Shown here in pieces: positions 31,601 through 39,314 of a stretch of 48,818 nt of DNA. The stretch covers positions 1 through 48,818 of the forward strand of contig JBCDAU010000041.1 in assembly GCA_039185015.1 (NCBI GenBank), in the 5' to 3' direction. Under the pieces are notes generated by a model. It made no database searches. It was not told the DNA's origin and saw only the letters and a program-made list of their open reading frames with translations. Numbering within the stretch: position 1 is the stretch's first letter; the number at the start of each line of letters is the position of its first letter. Origin of the DNA: JBCBSZ01 sp039185015. GTDB taxonomy: Bacteria > Actinomycetota > Acidimicrobiia > Acidimicrobiales > Poriferisodalaceae. The position numbers were made by a program, and so were the translations under genes.

Positions 31601-31996
31601 CTGGACCATCCCGCCGAGCGGGAGTTCTGGCGGCGCGTGGTCGAGGCCAACGGCGCCGACTGGGAGGTCGAGATCGCCTCGCTCCGGCTCGACGGCGAGC
31701 TCGCCGCCTACGTCGTCGCGCTGCTCGACGGCGACACCTACCGGGTCTACGACGGCCGCATGAACACCGAGCACCAGGACTTCTCGCCCGGTCGCCTCGT
31801 CGAGGCAGCAGCCTTGAGCCGAGCCCTCACCGACCAGCGCTTCGGCATCCTGGACTGGATGTCGGGCGTCGCTGCGGAGAAGCTGCTCACGACGAACGTG
31901 GCCGAGGGCCGGGTGCGCATGGTCGCGACCTCTGGCAGCCGCCACCTCGCCGTTCCCCGCAAGGCGTCCGACATCAGGGAGCTGGCGACGTCGTGA
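28646..31996 (+). CDS. Membrane GGDEF-EAL protein fused to a CelD-like GNAT acetyltransferase
   Basis: A 1116-residue protein. Residues about 1-310 hold nine or so membrane helices. The GGDEF domain (about 315-475) has an intact RFGGDEFAVLL near 393; the inhibitory RxxD position reads GDDD, so product inhibition is probably lost. The EAL domain (about 485-735) keeps EALVRW, NLSMRQL, EITES, DDFGTGYSS, KIDRSF and EGIE, hence likely active phosphodiesterase. The last 350 residues resemble FemAB/CelD-type GNAT domains (KQLRRARNKIEGAGL, EREFWRRVVEANG, GELAAYVVALLDGDTYRVYDG in part). This pairing of c-di-GMP turnover with an acetyltransferase is unusual. An in-frame GTG six bases earlier is a possible start. 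Confidence 0.88.
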   Translation: MKTLWKGWIAVAVLIAILYFVLDNTPNTKLVLYNGVGLGSVLLLLTGIKVNDIKPRAPWLWFVAGLTSFLVADVIYYVLEQRYNGAPPFPNAADAFYLGMYPCMIIGLTLLVRGVAPGRDKASFIDAAVVGTAWFGILWVLFVDDYFTTGTGSINSGLVVSLAYPVMDVALLAVAARLVVTVHLKHLPFAFIVGAIGALAVADTAYQIKLGNGTFTTGQYPDAFWLTFYVGFAVAALHPAAAREAPRQEEVGRLTGTQLAIMFFATLAVPVVDLFYGKPEDRIVTIVASALLFLLILIRVFALMKTVEHGRDRLRFDAEHDSLTGLANRLLFAKRVAAAIDPKQGHQSAVLFIDLDDFKTINDSLGHEAGDDLLAAVANRLEACVGDDDTVARFGGDEFAVLLESISNRRDAVNTARRILESLNDPIDLGVRVLRASASIGIAIQTDDVDDVETLMRNADVAMYLSKSRGKGRFEFFQDEMHAEAVERLDLKADLQRALDDGQFVLNYQPIFDLETGRVALVEALVRWQHPDRGLIQPDRFIPLAEENGLIVQIGEWVMREACRQTREWQEIGGYEDLSITVNLSMRQLQDHDMVNRLTNALSNSELPAKNLVLEITESMLALDPDRGAAALSQLKTIGVKLAIDDFGTGYSSLSYLRSFPVDSIKIDRSFITELHHSSTSNALIDAVVNLANALGAYTVAEGIEHNDQASQLRKLGCDYGQGFYYCRPVNGSALTTLLREHSGDQAEPLDAWRRSSELVQKRSYDINVRHGLPAIQAVSTDIEQLDRDLGTPVMGCWPWLRQWGESFSNWTPMMIEVRSAESGLLVGCALLAQIERAQGTTIVAMGHGSSLHTSLRARDESASSALATAIADTLGTLPGAWSFELEQVHDLNPTIAQLADRLDHAQVLPELRVPRVVFASAHTVDDILSKSMRKQLRRARNKIEGAGLDMTIAFDRGDAITTQLLDEVEAVHVSRDRHARRNSDLDHPAEREFWRRVVEANGADWEVEIASLRLDGELAAYVVALLDGDTYRVYDGRMNTEHQDFSPGRLVEAAALSRALTDQRFGILDWMSGVAAEKLLTTNVAEGRVRMVATSGSRHLAVPRKASDIRELATS

Positions 31997-31999
31997 TGG

Positions 32000-32794
32000 T
32001 CACGTCATCGGCGTGAACCGAAGCGACAGGCACGACATGCCGCCATCGACCTTGGCTGCCTCGGAGTTGCCGACCTCACGGACGTCGTAGCCGGCGGCCA
32101 CGAGGGCGTCACGGGTGGCCGGGAAGCCGGCCGGGAACAGCACGAGGCCGTTGAAGCGGACGGCGTTGGCGCACGACTCCTCGCCGGGCTCCGTCCGGAT
32201 CACGCGGTAGCCATCGAAACATCCGGATGCGGCGAGTCGGTCGGTGGACAGGATCGTCTCCTCGTCGAGGAGGGAGCAGTCGGTCTTGAGGTGCAGGACG
32301 TCCACGGGCGTCTCGACCACTCGGAGTCGGTGGCCCCACGGGTCGACGAGCTTGCTGAGCTCCTCGGCGCCGGCGAGGTTCGTCCGGGCCGACAGGCCGA
32401 CGAGGATCTCCCGCTCGGTCGTGAGCACGTCGCCACCCTCGACGAAGCCCTCGCCCTCCATCCGCATGACCTCGCCGTAGAGGACCTCGAGGTGCGGTGC
32501 CATCTCCGCGGCCTCACCGAGCCGAGAGGGAGCGCCGGGTCGCAACACCACCGCACCCTCCGGAAGGCACAGGGCGGCGTCCTCGACGAACACCGAGTCG
32601 GGGTAGGCCTCCAGCGGATCGAGCACGGTCACCGAGGCACCGGTCGTGCGCAGCGCCTCGACGTAGTCGTCGTGGTGCCGCTCGAAGGTCCCCAGATCGG
32701 GAGGCCCGACGTCGACCGCACGGAGTCCGTCGACGATCGAGCTCGCCGGACGCCGGACGATCGCGTGGGAGAAGCGGAAGGAGCGGTCGGTCAC
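32000..32794 (-). CDS. Dimethylargininase-like amidinohydrolase (DDAH family)
   Basis: A 264-residue protein of the guanidino-modifying superfamily. The active site is visible: an acidic pair in FVEDAAL, the GEGFVEGGDVLT loop, the catalytic His in LHLKTDCSLLDEET, and the C-terminal nucleophile Cys in GGMSCLSLRF. DDAH hydrolyses methylated arginine to citrulline and methylamines; related members act on arginine. The GTG at 32794 begins VTDRSFRFSHAIVRRP, as in the family. It is convergent with the c-di-GMP enzyme gene and divergent from the exported repeat protein. No arginine pathway gene is nearby. Confidence 0.9.
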   Translation of the reverse strand: MTDRSFRFSHAIVRRPASSIVDGLRAVDVGPPDLGTFERHHDDYVEALRTTGASVTVLDPLEAYPDSVFVEDAALCLPEGAVVLRPGAPSRLGEAAEMAPHLEVLYGEVMRMEGEGFVEGGDVLTTEREILVGLSARTNLAGAEELSKLVDPWGHRLRVVETPVDVLHLKTDCSLLDEETILSTDRLAASGCFDGYRVIRTEPGEESCANAVRFNGLVLFPAGFPATRDALVAAGYDVREVGNSEAAKVDGGMSCLSLRFTPMT

Positions 32795-32943
32795 GGCGAC
32801 GATCCTGGTGCATCTCGTCGGCGCGATCGACCGAACGCACACGAGGGAGAACGGCCACCACACTCAGCGTTCTTCGAGTGGCCCAACGTGTGACCAACAG
32901 CGCGCAAACCACCCTCGTTTCCGTCGGCCCGTGACTAGTGTCG

Positions 32944-32957
32944 CCGCCTGCAGGCGG
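32944..32957. promoter_or_regulatory. Perfect 14-bp palindrome upstream of the surface-protein gene
   Basis: CCGCCTG-CAGGCGG is a perfect palindrome 38 bases before the ATG. A TANNNT-type -10 candidate (TAGTGT, 32935-32940) lies just upstream, so this would be near the transcript start. It could be an operator or an mRNA hairpin; nothing further is seen in the 200-base divergent region. Confidence 0.35.
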
Positions 32958-32994
32958 ACGGTGCGCGGGGCGCGCACGCACGGAGGAAGTGCTG

Positions 32995-35883
32995 ATGCGG
33001 CGGTTCTCGGCGATGTGTGTCGCCCTCACCTTGGCGGTCACCACCCTGGTCGGCATCGGGTCGACCAGCACGGCGGACGCCGCCGATCCGGCCGACAGCT
33101 TCGACCCGACCCTGCTCGACACCGAGGCGCAGTTCGCCCGGTGGGGCGTCGTCGGAAAGGGCCCGAGCTCGCACGCCGACGAAGACCATGGTGGCGTCAG
33201 GAACTGGACGGGTCCGCAGCCCGAGGTGTGGGACATCGAGGAGCACGGCGACCGCGTCTTCGTCGGCGGGATCTTCACGGGCGTGCGCCGCAACGAGTTC
33301 TGGTACCCGAACGACCCGATCCACGACCAACCCTTCGTCGCCGCCTTCGAGCGCGACACCGGCGACTGGATCTCCACCTGGCGTCCCGACCTCGACGGCG
33401 TCGTCTACGACGTGTCGATCACCACCGACGGCGTCCTGCTCGTCGGTGGCGAGTTCACCCAGGTCAACGGCGTGGCCCGGACCGGGCTCGTCGGCCTCGA
33501 CCCGGACACCGGCCAGATCGTCGACACGTTCCGCACCTCGGTGAGCCGCGAGTGGTCCGACGACCCGGCCTACGTCAAGGAGATCCACGTCGACGGCCAG
33601 GACGTGTACGTCGCCGGCCAGTTCTCCCACGTCACCGACGGGTCCGGTCAGGCCAACATCCGCAGCGTCGTCCGCCTCGATGCGACGACCGGCGCCCGCG
33701 ACACCTCCTGGAACGTCGTCGCCGACGGCAGCGTGTGGGACGTGCAGGTCGACCGCTCCCGCGATCTCGTCCACCTCGTCGGCTACTTCACCTCCCTCGA
33801 CGGCCTGCCCGACACCGACCGCATGGGCACGGTTCGTCGCAGCGACGGCACCGCCGTCGCCGGGCTGCCGTCGCTGCCCACCAACCACGCATGGAACACC
33901 GACACCGTCACGGTGACGAGCGGCAACGACCAGACGTGGGTGGGCGGCGGCAACCACCTCGTCAACGTCCTCGATCCGGCCACCAACCAGGCGCTCTTCA
34001 CTCAGACCGTGCCTCGTGCCGGCGACATCCAGGTGATCGAGAACTTCGGTGACTGGATGGCGCTCGGCCACCACGGCTGGGACGGCGGCGTCGCGTTCTT
34101 CCACGCCGAGACCTACGAGCGCAGCTCGATCAACCTCGGATCGCTGCGTCGCAGCTACGGGATCTGGGCGCTCGAGCTGACCTCCGACGGCTGCCTGTGG
34201 GTCGGCGGTGACTCCACGCGGACCCTCGGCGGCGCCTGGTTGGGTGGCTTCGGCCGGTTCTGCCCGCCCATGGACAGCGACGGCGACGGCATCGGCGACC
34301 AGCGCGACACCGTCGCCACGACGGGCGCATCGGTGTCGCAGGCGGGCACCGCGTCCCAATCGGGTGACTGGATCTCGCAGGGTGCGCCGCTGTCGGCCGA
34401 TCACGCGATCGATGGTCAGCGAGATGCGGTCGATTGGCGGGCCAACGGCGATCTCGCCCACACGCTCCAGGTCGCCGAGCCGTGGTGGGAGGTCGACCTC
34501 GGCGCCGTGACCGAGATCGACGGCATCAACATCTGGAACCGGACGGACTGTTGCACCGACCGGCTCGACAACGCCGTCGTCCTCATCGGCGACGCGCCCT
34601 TCGGCGACATCTCGCTCGCCGCAGCGCGGGCGCAGGCCACCTGGACCACCACGATCGGCGACGCGGCCGACATCGAGCAGCTCGCCGTCCCCGGCACGGT
34701 CGGGCGCTACGTCCGGATCCAGGATCCCGACTCGAGCATCGTCAACCTCATCGAGGTCGATGTCTTCGGTACGGCCTCGAACCTGCCGCCGTTCGGCACA
34801 CCGCCGAACGTACAGCTGACGACGAACCTCGTGGACGAGGTCGGCATCTCGTGGGACCCGGTCGCGAACGTCCGGGGCTACGTGATCCACCGTGACTTCC
34901 AGTTCCTGAAGTGGGTGGACGCCGACACCGCCTCGTTCGTCGACGTGACCGTCGCCGAGGGCGAGACCTACCGGTACCAGGTACGGGCTCAGGCGGCCGA
35001 CAACTCGTACTCGTCACCGAGCCCGATCCAGTCGATCACGGTCTTCGACGCCAACGGACTGCCACCCTTCGGCACACCGGCGAACGTCTCGCTCAGGACC
35101 AACGGGACCGACGACATCACCGTCGAGTGGGAACGCGTCGGCGACGCCAAGGGCTACGTCATCCACCGCGACTACCAGTTCGTCCGCTGGGTGGCCGCCG
35201 GCGAGTCGGCGTGGACGGACACCGGTCTCGTCGAGGGCGAGACCTACCGGTACCAAGTTCGGGCTCAGGCGGCCGACAACTCGTACTCGTCACCGAGCCC
35301 GATCCAGTCGATCACGGTCTTCGACGCCAACGGACTGCCACCCTTCGGCACACCGGCGAACCCGACCGTGACGACCAACGGCATCGACTCGGCGACGATC
35401 AGCTGGGAACCGGTGGCCGACGCCAAGGGCTACGTCATCCACCGCGACTTCCAGTTCCTGCGGTTCGTGCCCTTCACCGAGTCGTCCTTCGTCGACACGA
35501 GCGCCGAGGTCGGGCGCACCTACCGCTACCAGGTGAGGGCACAGGCGGCCGACAACTCGTACAGCGCACCGACGGCGAGCGAGATGATCACGATCGGTCA
35601 GGACGTGACACCACCGGATGCTCCCGAGGGCGTGGTCGCCGTGCGCAGCGCCGACGGGACCACCGTCACGGTCACGTGGGATCCGGCGGTCGACGACATC
35701 GGCGTGACCAGCTACCTGATCCACGACAACTGGAACTACCTGGCCTGGGTTCCGGCCGGCACCACGAGCTACACCCACACCGGACTCGACCCGAGCTCCG
35801 TGCACCGCTACCAGATCCGAGCTCGAGACGGCGCTGACAACACCTCGCTGCCGTCCTCGCTCGTCCGGGTGGAACCGAATTAG
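32995..35883 (+). CDS. Exported beta-propeller, discoidin and fibronectin-III repeat protein
   Basis: A 962-residue exported protein. It has a signal peptide (MRRFSAMCVALTLAVTT, cleavage near ADA). A beta-propeller-like region (about 50-425) of WxV-GGxFT repeats follows (VFVGGIFTGV, LLVGGEFTQVNG, DVYVAGQFSHV). A calcium-type DSDGDGIGDQRD stretch comes next, then a discoidin/F5-8C-like domain (about 450-595: AIDGQRDAVDW, PWWEVDLGAVTEIDGINIW). Four fibronectin-III-like domains follow to the end, each about 92 residues. Domains two and three share a nearly identical 129-base DNA stretch. There is no sortase signal or anchor. GGAGGAA lies 5 bases before the ATG. It probably binds glycans or surfaces outside the cell. 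Confidence 0.82.
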   Translation: MRRFSAMCVALTLAVTTLVGIGSTSTADAADPADSFDPTLLDTEAQFARWGVVGKGPSSHADEDHGGVRNWTGPQPEVWDIEEHGDRVFVGGIFTGVRRNEFWYPNDPIHDQPFVAAFERDTGDWISTWRPDLDGVVYDVSITTDGVLLVGGEFTQVNGVARTGLVGLDPDTGQIVDTFRTSVSREWSDDPAYVKEIHVDGQDVYVAGQFSHVTDGSGQANIRSVVRLDATTGARDTSWNVVADGSVWDVQVDRSRDLVHLVGYFTSLDGLPDTDRMGTVRRSDGTAVAGLPSLPTNHAWNTDTVTVTSGNDQTWVGGGNHLVNVLDPATNQALFTQTVPRAGDIQVIENFGDWMALGHHGWDGGVAFFHAETYERSSINLGSLRRSYGIWALELTSDGCLWVGGDSTRTLGGAWLGGFGRFCPPMDSDGDGIGDQRDTVATTGASVSQAGTASQSGDWISQGAPLSADHAIDGQRDAVDWRANGDLAHTLQVAEPWWEVDLGAVTEIDGINIWNRTDCCTDRLDNAVVLIGDAPFGDISLAAARAQATWTTTIGDAADIEQLAVPGTVGRYVRIQDPDSSIVNLIEVDVFGTASNLPPFGTPPNVQLTTNLVDEVGISWDPVANVRGYVIHRDFQFLKWVDADTASFVDVTVAEGETYRYQVRAQAADNSYSSPSPIQSITVFDANGLPPFGTPANVSLRTNGTDDITVEWERVGDAKGYVIHRDYQFVRWVAAGESAWTDTGLVEGETYRYQVRAQAADNSYSSPSPIQSITVFDANGLPPFGTPANPTVTTNGIDSATISWEPVADAKGYVIHRDFQFLRFVPFTESSFVDTSAEVGRTYRYQVRAQAADNSYSAPTASEMITIGQDVTPPDAPEGVVAVRSADGTTVTVTWDPAVDDIGVTSYLIHDNWNYLAWVPAGTTSYTHTGLDPSSVHRYQIRARDGADNTSLPSSLVRVEPN
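34957..35361 (+). repeat. Tandem near-identical DNA repeat inside fibronectin-III domains
   Basis: Bases 34957-35085 and 35233-35361 are identical at 127 of 129 positions, offset by 276 bases (92 codons, one domain). Even third positions match, which is far more conserved than the surrounding parts of the same domains. It indicates a recent duplication or gene conversion within the gene. Confidence 0.85.
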
Positions 35884-36003
35884 CAGCGCCGCTTGTCGAT
35901 GCGTTGCCACTCCCCCACTGAGCGGTAGTGCGGTTCTGACCGACACCTGTCTCGTCGGACGTCCGCCCGAGGCGTCCGCGTGTCGAGTTCGGAGTTGGGA
36001 ATC

Positions 36004-37980
36004 GTGCGTCATCTGCGTCGTTGCGTCGTCATCCTGCTGAGCGTCCTGCTCGCGACGAGCCTGCTGGCCGCACCGGCCGGCGCCGGTGAGCGGGACTGGA
36101 GTTGGCTGGACTCGTGGTCGTCGTGGTCAGGCTGGGGATCCTCCAGCAGCGACGACGATGACGACGACCGTCGCTCGAACGACGACGACGACGATGACGA
36201 CCGTCGCTCGAACGACGAGGACGACGGTCGTCGCCGTTCCCGGTCGCGGTCGTGGTCGTGGTCGAACTGGGGCCGCAGCGACCGTGGCTCCGCCGACGAG
36301 GCGGCGCCGACCACCACCGTGCCCGCGCCGACCTCGACCACCCAGCCGCCGGTGACCGCACCGCCGACGACCACGCCGGCGACGACCGAGCCGCCGGTGA
36401 CCACCACCCCCACGACCGAACCGCCGGCCACCACCGAGCCGCCGGTGACCACCACCCCCACGACGCAGCCGTCCGCCCCGGTCGCCGACGACGTGGACGA
36501 CGACGCCGACGAGACCGAGACCGGCGACGAGTCGGCGAACGCATCGCTCGGCTCCCTGCGCAACGTCGCCGACCAGATCGGTGCCGACGAGCTCTGGGCC
36601 GCCGGCATCACCGGCGCCGGCGTGGACGTCGCCGTCATCGACACCGGCATCGTGCCGCTCCCTGCCTTCAGCGGCGACGACAAGATCGGCGCCGTCGTCG
36701 ATCTCTCCTTCGAGGCGGGGTCGCCCGAGGCGACGTTCCTCGACACCTTCGGTCACGGCACCCACATCGCCGGCATCATCGGCGGGCTCGAGCCCGGCGT
36801 CGATCCAGCGACCGCGACCACCGACGACTTCGTCGGCATCGCCCCGGGCTCGCGACTCGTCTCGGTGAAGGTCGGTGACAACACCGGTGCCGTCGACGTC
36901 ACGCAGGTGATCGCCGCCATCGACTGGGTCATCGAGCACCGCAACGCCGGCGACCTGAACATCCGGGTGATCAACCTCTCCTACGGCGTCGACAACGACC
37001 AGGACGCCTCGGTCGACCCGCTCGTCGCCGCGGTGCAGCGAGCCTGGGACGCCGGCATCGTCGTGGTCGTGTCCGCCGGCAACGACGGCTGGACGTCCTG
37101 GGGTCTGACCAGCCCGGCGACGAACCCGTACGCGATCGCCGTCGGTGCTGCGGAAGCACGGTCCAACACCGAGTTCCGCCTGCCGGACTGGACCTCCATC
37201 GGTGAGCTCTTCACCTACACCGATTCGTCGTTCGACCTGTTCTTCACCTCGGGCTTCACCGGTCGCCTCCCCGACCTGGTCGCCCCGGGTGCGAGCATCG
37301 AGAGCCTTCGGGTGCAGGGCTCGCGCATCGACACCCAGTACCCGAGCGCCATCGTCGACGACGAGCTCTTCACGGGCAGTGGCTCGTCGCAGGCCGCTGC
37401 GGTCGTCACGGGCGCCGTCGCCCTGCTCCTCGAGCAGCGTCCCGAGCTGACCCCCGACCAGGTGAAGGCGCTCCTCACCTCCACCGCCAACGACATCCCG
37501 TGGACCGTGTCGGTCTCCGCCGGCGCCGGTGTGCTCGACGTGGCCGCCGCCGCAGCGGCCCCGACGCCCGACGCCGACGCCGTCCGCCAGACCGGTGTTC
37601 GCTCGACGGGCCTGGGCTCGCTCGACGAGACCCGCGGCGGCGACTTCGTGACCTTCCTCGAGCAGACCGTGAGCGGGGCGCTCACGGCGTGGGGCACCGA
37701 GTGGGACCCGACGACCGGCGTCGACGCCGAGACCCTCGCCTCGATCCCGGTCGATGCGGCTTGGACCGGCGCCAGCTGGGCCGGAGCCTCCTGGGCCGGT
37801 GTGTCCTGGGCCGGCGCTTCCTGGGCCGGTGTGTCCTGGGCCGGTGTGTCCTGGGCCGGCGCTTCCTGGGCCGGCGCCTCCTGGGCCGGAGCCAGCTGGG
37901 CCGGCGCCTCCTGGGCCGGAGCCAGCTGGGCCGGCGCCTCCTGGGCCGGAGCGAGCTGGGCCAACGCCAACTGGGGTTGA
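36004..37980 (+). CDS. Secreted S8 (subtilisin-like) protease with WAGAS pentapeptide tail
   Basis: A 658-residue exported subtilase. It has a signal peptide (CVVILLSVLLATSLLAAPAGA), an Asp/Arg/Ser low-complexity stretch (about 50-90), a Thr/Pro linker (about 100-160) and the protease domain (about 190-520). The triad is Asp213 in VIDTGI, His251 in HGTHIAG and Ser462 in GSGSSQAAAV, with GSS for the common GTS; NDG near 364 fits the oxyanion region. The tail (about 587-658) is fourteen five-residue WAGAS/WAGVS-type repeats. The GTG at 36004 is chosen to begin VRHLRRCVV, with GGAG ten bases upstream; GTG 35980 is an alternative. Similar W-G-S repeat tails occur on other actinobacterial subtilases; their role is unknown. 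Confidence 0.9.
   Translation: MRHLRRCVVILLSVLLATSLLAAPAGAGERDWSWLDSWSSWSGWGSSSSDDDDDDRRSNDDDDDDDRRSNDEDDGRRRSRSRSWSWSNWGRSDRGSADEAAPTTTVPAPTSTTQPPVTAPPTTTPATTEPPVTTTPTTEPPATTEPPVTTTPTTQPSAPVADDVDDDADETETGDESANASLGSLRNVADQIGADELWAAGITGAGVDVAVIDTGIVPLPAFSGDDKIGAVVDLSFEAGSPEATFLDTFGHGTHIAGIIGGLEPGVDPATATTDDFVGIAPGSRLVSVKVGDNTGAVDVTQVIAAIDWVIEHRNAGDLNIRVINLSYGVDNDQDASVDPLVAAVQRAWDAGIVVVVSAGNDGWTSWGLTSPATNPYAIAVGAAEARSNTEFRLPDWTSIGELFTYTDSSFDLFFTSGFTGRLPDLVAPGASIESLRVQGSRIDTQYPSAIVDDELFTGSGSSQAAAVVTGAVALLLEQRPELTPDQVKALLTSTANDIPWTVSVSAGAGVLDVAAAAAAPTPDADAVRQTGVRSTGLGSLDETRGGDFVTFLEQTVSGALTAWGTEWDPTTGVDAETLASIPVDAAWTGASWAGASWAGVSWAGASWAGVSWAGVSWAGASWAGASWAGASWAGASWAGASWAGASWAGASWANANWG
37762..37977 (+). 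repeat. Fourteen 15-bp units encoding WAGAS/WAGVS
   Basis: The subtilase 3' end consists of 14 consecutive 15-base units (consensus TGGGCCGGAGCCTCC or TGGGCCGGCGCTTCC) plus a final Trp-Gly. Units vary only at codon third positions and at Ala/Val in the fourth codon, first unit WTGAS and last WANAN. This pattern invites slippage-driven copy-number change. Confidence 0.95.
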
Positions 37981-38050
37981 GCCCCGGCGACACCTCCTGA
38001 CGATCGCCCGGCGTCCGCCATAGGCTGCGCCCGAGCGTCAGGAGCTTCGG

Positions 38051-39193
38051 ATGACCGGTCTGCGCCTGCGAGCCGTCGCCGGGGTGATGCTCCTCCTCGT
38101 GGTGAGCGCTGCGCTCGTCGGGTTGAGCGTCGTCGACCGCTCGAGGGACTGCGCCGTCGAGCGGATCAACCCGGTGCGCACCTTCGACGATCTGCCGAAC
38201 GTCGACCTGGCCGTCACCGGTCTCGGCGCCGTGTGGGCGGTCACCTCGGATCTGCCGGACACCTTCTCGCCGGGCGATGCCCGAGCGTCGCTGATCCGCG
38301 TCGACCCGGCGAGCGGACGGACGGAGCACGTGCTGACGGACCTCACTGCACCACCGGCACCGCTCGTGCTCGCCGGGCGAGTCTGGGTCGGGCTCGACGA
38401 CCGGGTGATCGCGCTCGATGCGGACGGCGAGCAGGTCGACTCCTTCGGCTGGGACCGTCGAGGCACGGTGTTCGCCGGGCCCGAACACCTGTGGCTGACG
38501 GACTTCGAGGGCGGAGCGGTGGTGGTCGTCGATCCGTCGACCGCCGAGGTCGTGCGGACGATCGCCACCGGTGCCTTCCCCGTCGCCCCGATCGTCGCGT
38601 TCGGTCGCGCCTGGGTGCCGAGCGCGATTGAGGGAACCGTGACCGTCATCGACACGGACATGACGAGCGGCGCTACGAGCGTCACGCTCGAGCTGACGGA
38701 CCGGCCACTCACCGATGTCGTCGCCGTGCCGAACGGCTCCAGGGGCGCAGAGGTCTGGGCGATCGATCTCGACGGGGTGATCTTCGCCATCGATGCGACC
38801 GCGACATCGAACGACGACATCCGCCGCGTCGAGGTCGATCGCGCGATCAACCAGGTCGTCCCCAGCGGCGACCGGGCGGTCCTGCTCCCGACCTGGGGGA
38901 GGTCGGTGCTCATCGTCGATGTCGCGAGCGCCGGGGTGCTCGCAGAGCTCGACATCGGGTCGATCCCGGTGCGGGCGATCGCCGCAGGCGGCAGGGTCTG
39001 GGTCACCACGGACGGCGCTGCGGAGACGCTGTCGCTCATCGACCCGATGCGCCTCGAGGTGCTCGATCAACGCTCCATCGGGGTCAACTCCTCGAACACG
39101 ACCGGGCCCACGCAACCGGTCGCGACCGACGACGAGGTCTGGGTGCCCAACCGCGGAGACGACACCCTCTACGCGATCCCGATGTGTGGTTGA
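38051..39193 (+). CDS. Membrane-anchored or secreted YncE-like beta-propeller protein
   Basis: A 380-residue protein with an N-terminal signal/anchor helix (VAGVMLLLVVSAALVGLSV), then six or seven beta-propeller blades. Repeated units are of the kind GAVWAVTSDLP, GRVWVGLDDRVIALDADG, EHLWLTDFEGGAVVVVDPS, GRAWVPSAIEGTVTVID, GRVWVTTDGAAETLSLID and DEVWVPNRGDDTLYAI. Such YncE/virginiamycin-B-lyase-like propellers are non-catalytic or metal-dependent; no catalytic residues are obvious. It lies 70 bases downstream of the subtilase, with the same strand, suggesting a shared exported-protein operon. Paired cysteines are few. Confidence 0.8.
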   Translation: MTGLRLRAVAGVMLLLVVSAALVGLSVVDRSRDCAVERINPVRTFDDLPNVDLAVTGLGAVWAVTSDLPDTFSPGDARASLIRVDPASGRTEHVLTDLTAPPAPLVLAGRVWVGLDDRVIALDADGEQVDSFGWDRRGTVFAGPEHLWLTDFEGGAVVVVDPSTAEVVRTIATGAFPVAPIVAFGRAWVPSAIEGTVTVIDTDMTSGATSVTLELTDRPLTDVVAVPNGSRGAEVWAIDLDGVIFAIDATATSNDDIRRVEVDRAINQVVPSGDRAVLLPTWGRSVLIVDVASAGVLAELDIGSIPVRAIAAGGRVWVTTDGAAETLSLIDPMRLEVLDQRSIGVNSSNTTGPTQPVATDDEVWVPNRGDDTLYAIPMCG

Positions 39194-39314
39194 CGGCCGG
39201 CAGCCCGCCGCTCCACCGCACGTCCTAACGTGGGCGCCCGATGGTCCCCGAGCTCACCGCGCCTGAACGGCGCGACGCACATCCGGTCCCGGACTCGACG
39301 GCAGGGGGGCACCG

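Noticed and set aside
28592..31945. A very long open frame antisense to the GGDEF-EAL gene
   Set aside because: Its product is dominated by Arg/Asp/Glu/Val composition typical of shadow frames in high-GC DNA and has no domain; the plus strand shows full GGDEF/EAL motifs.
32935..34890. Long open frame antisense to the exported repeat protein
   Set aside because: Low-complexity translation (DV, GA-rich), no motifs; the plus strand has a signal peptide and clear domains.
36150..36240. CRISPR-like or other array in the GAC/GAT-rich tract of the subtilase
   Set aside because: It is a coding Asp/Arg/Ser low-complexity stretch in frame, with no spacer structure.
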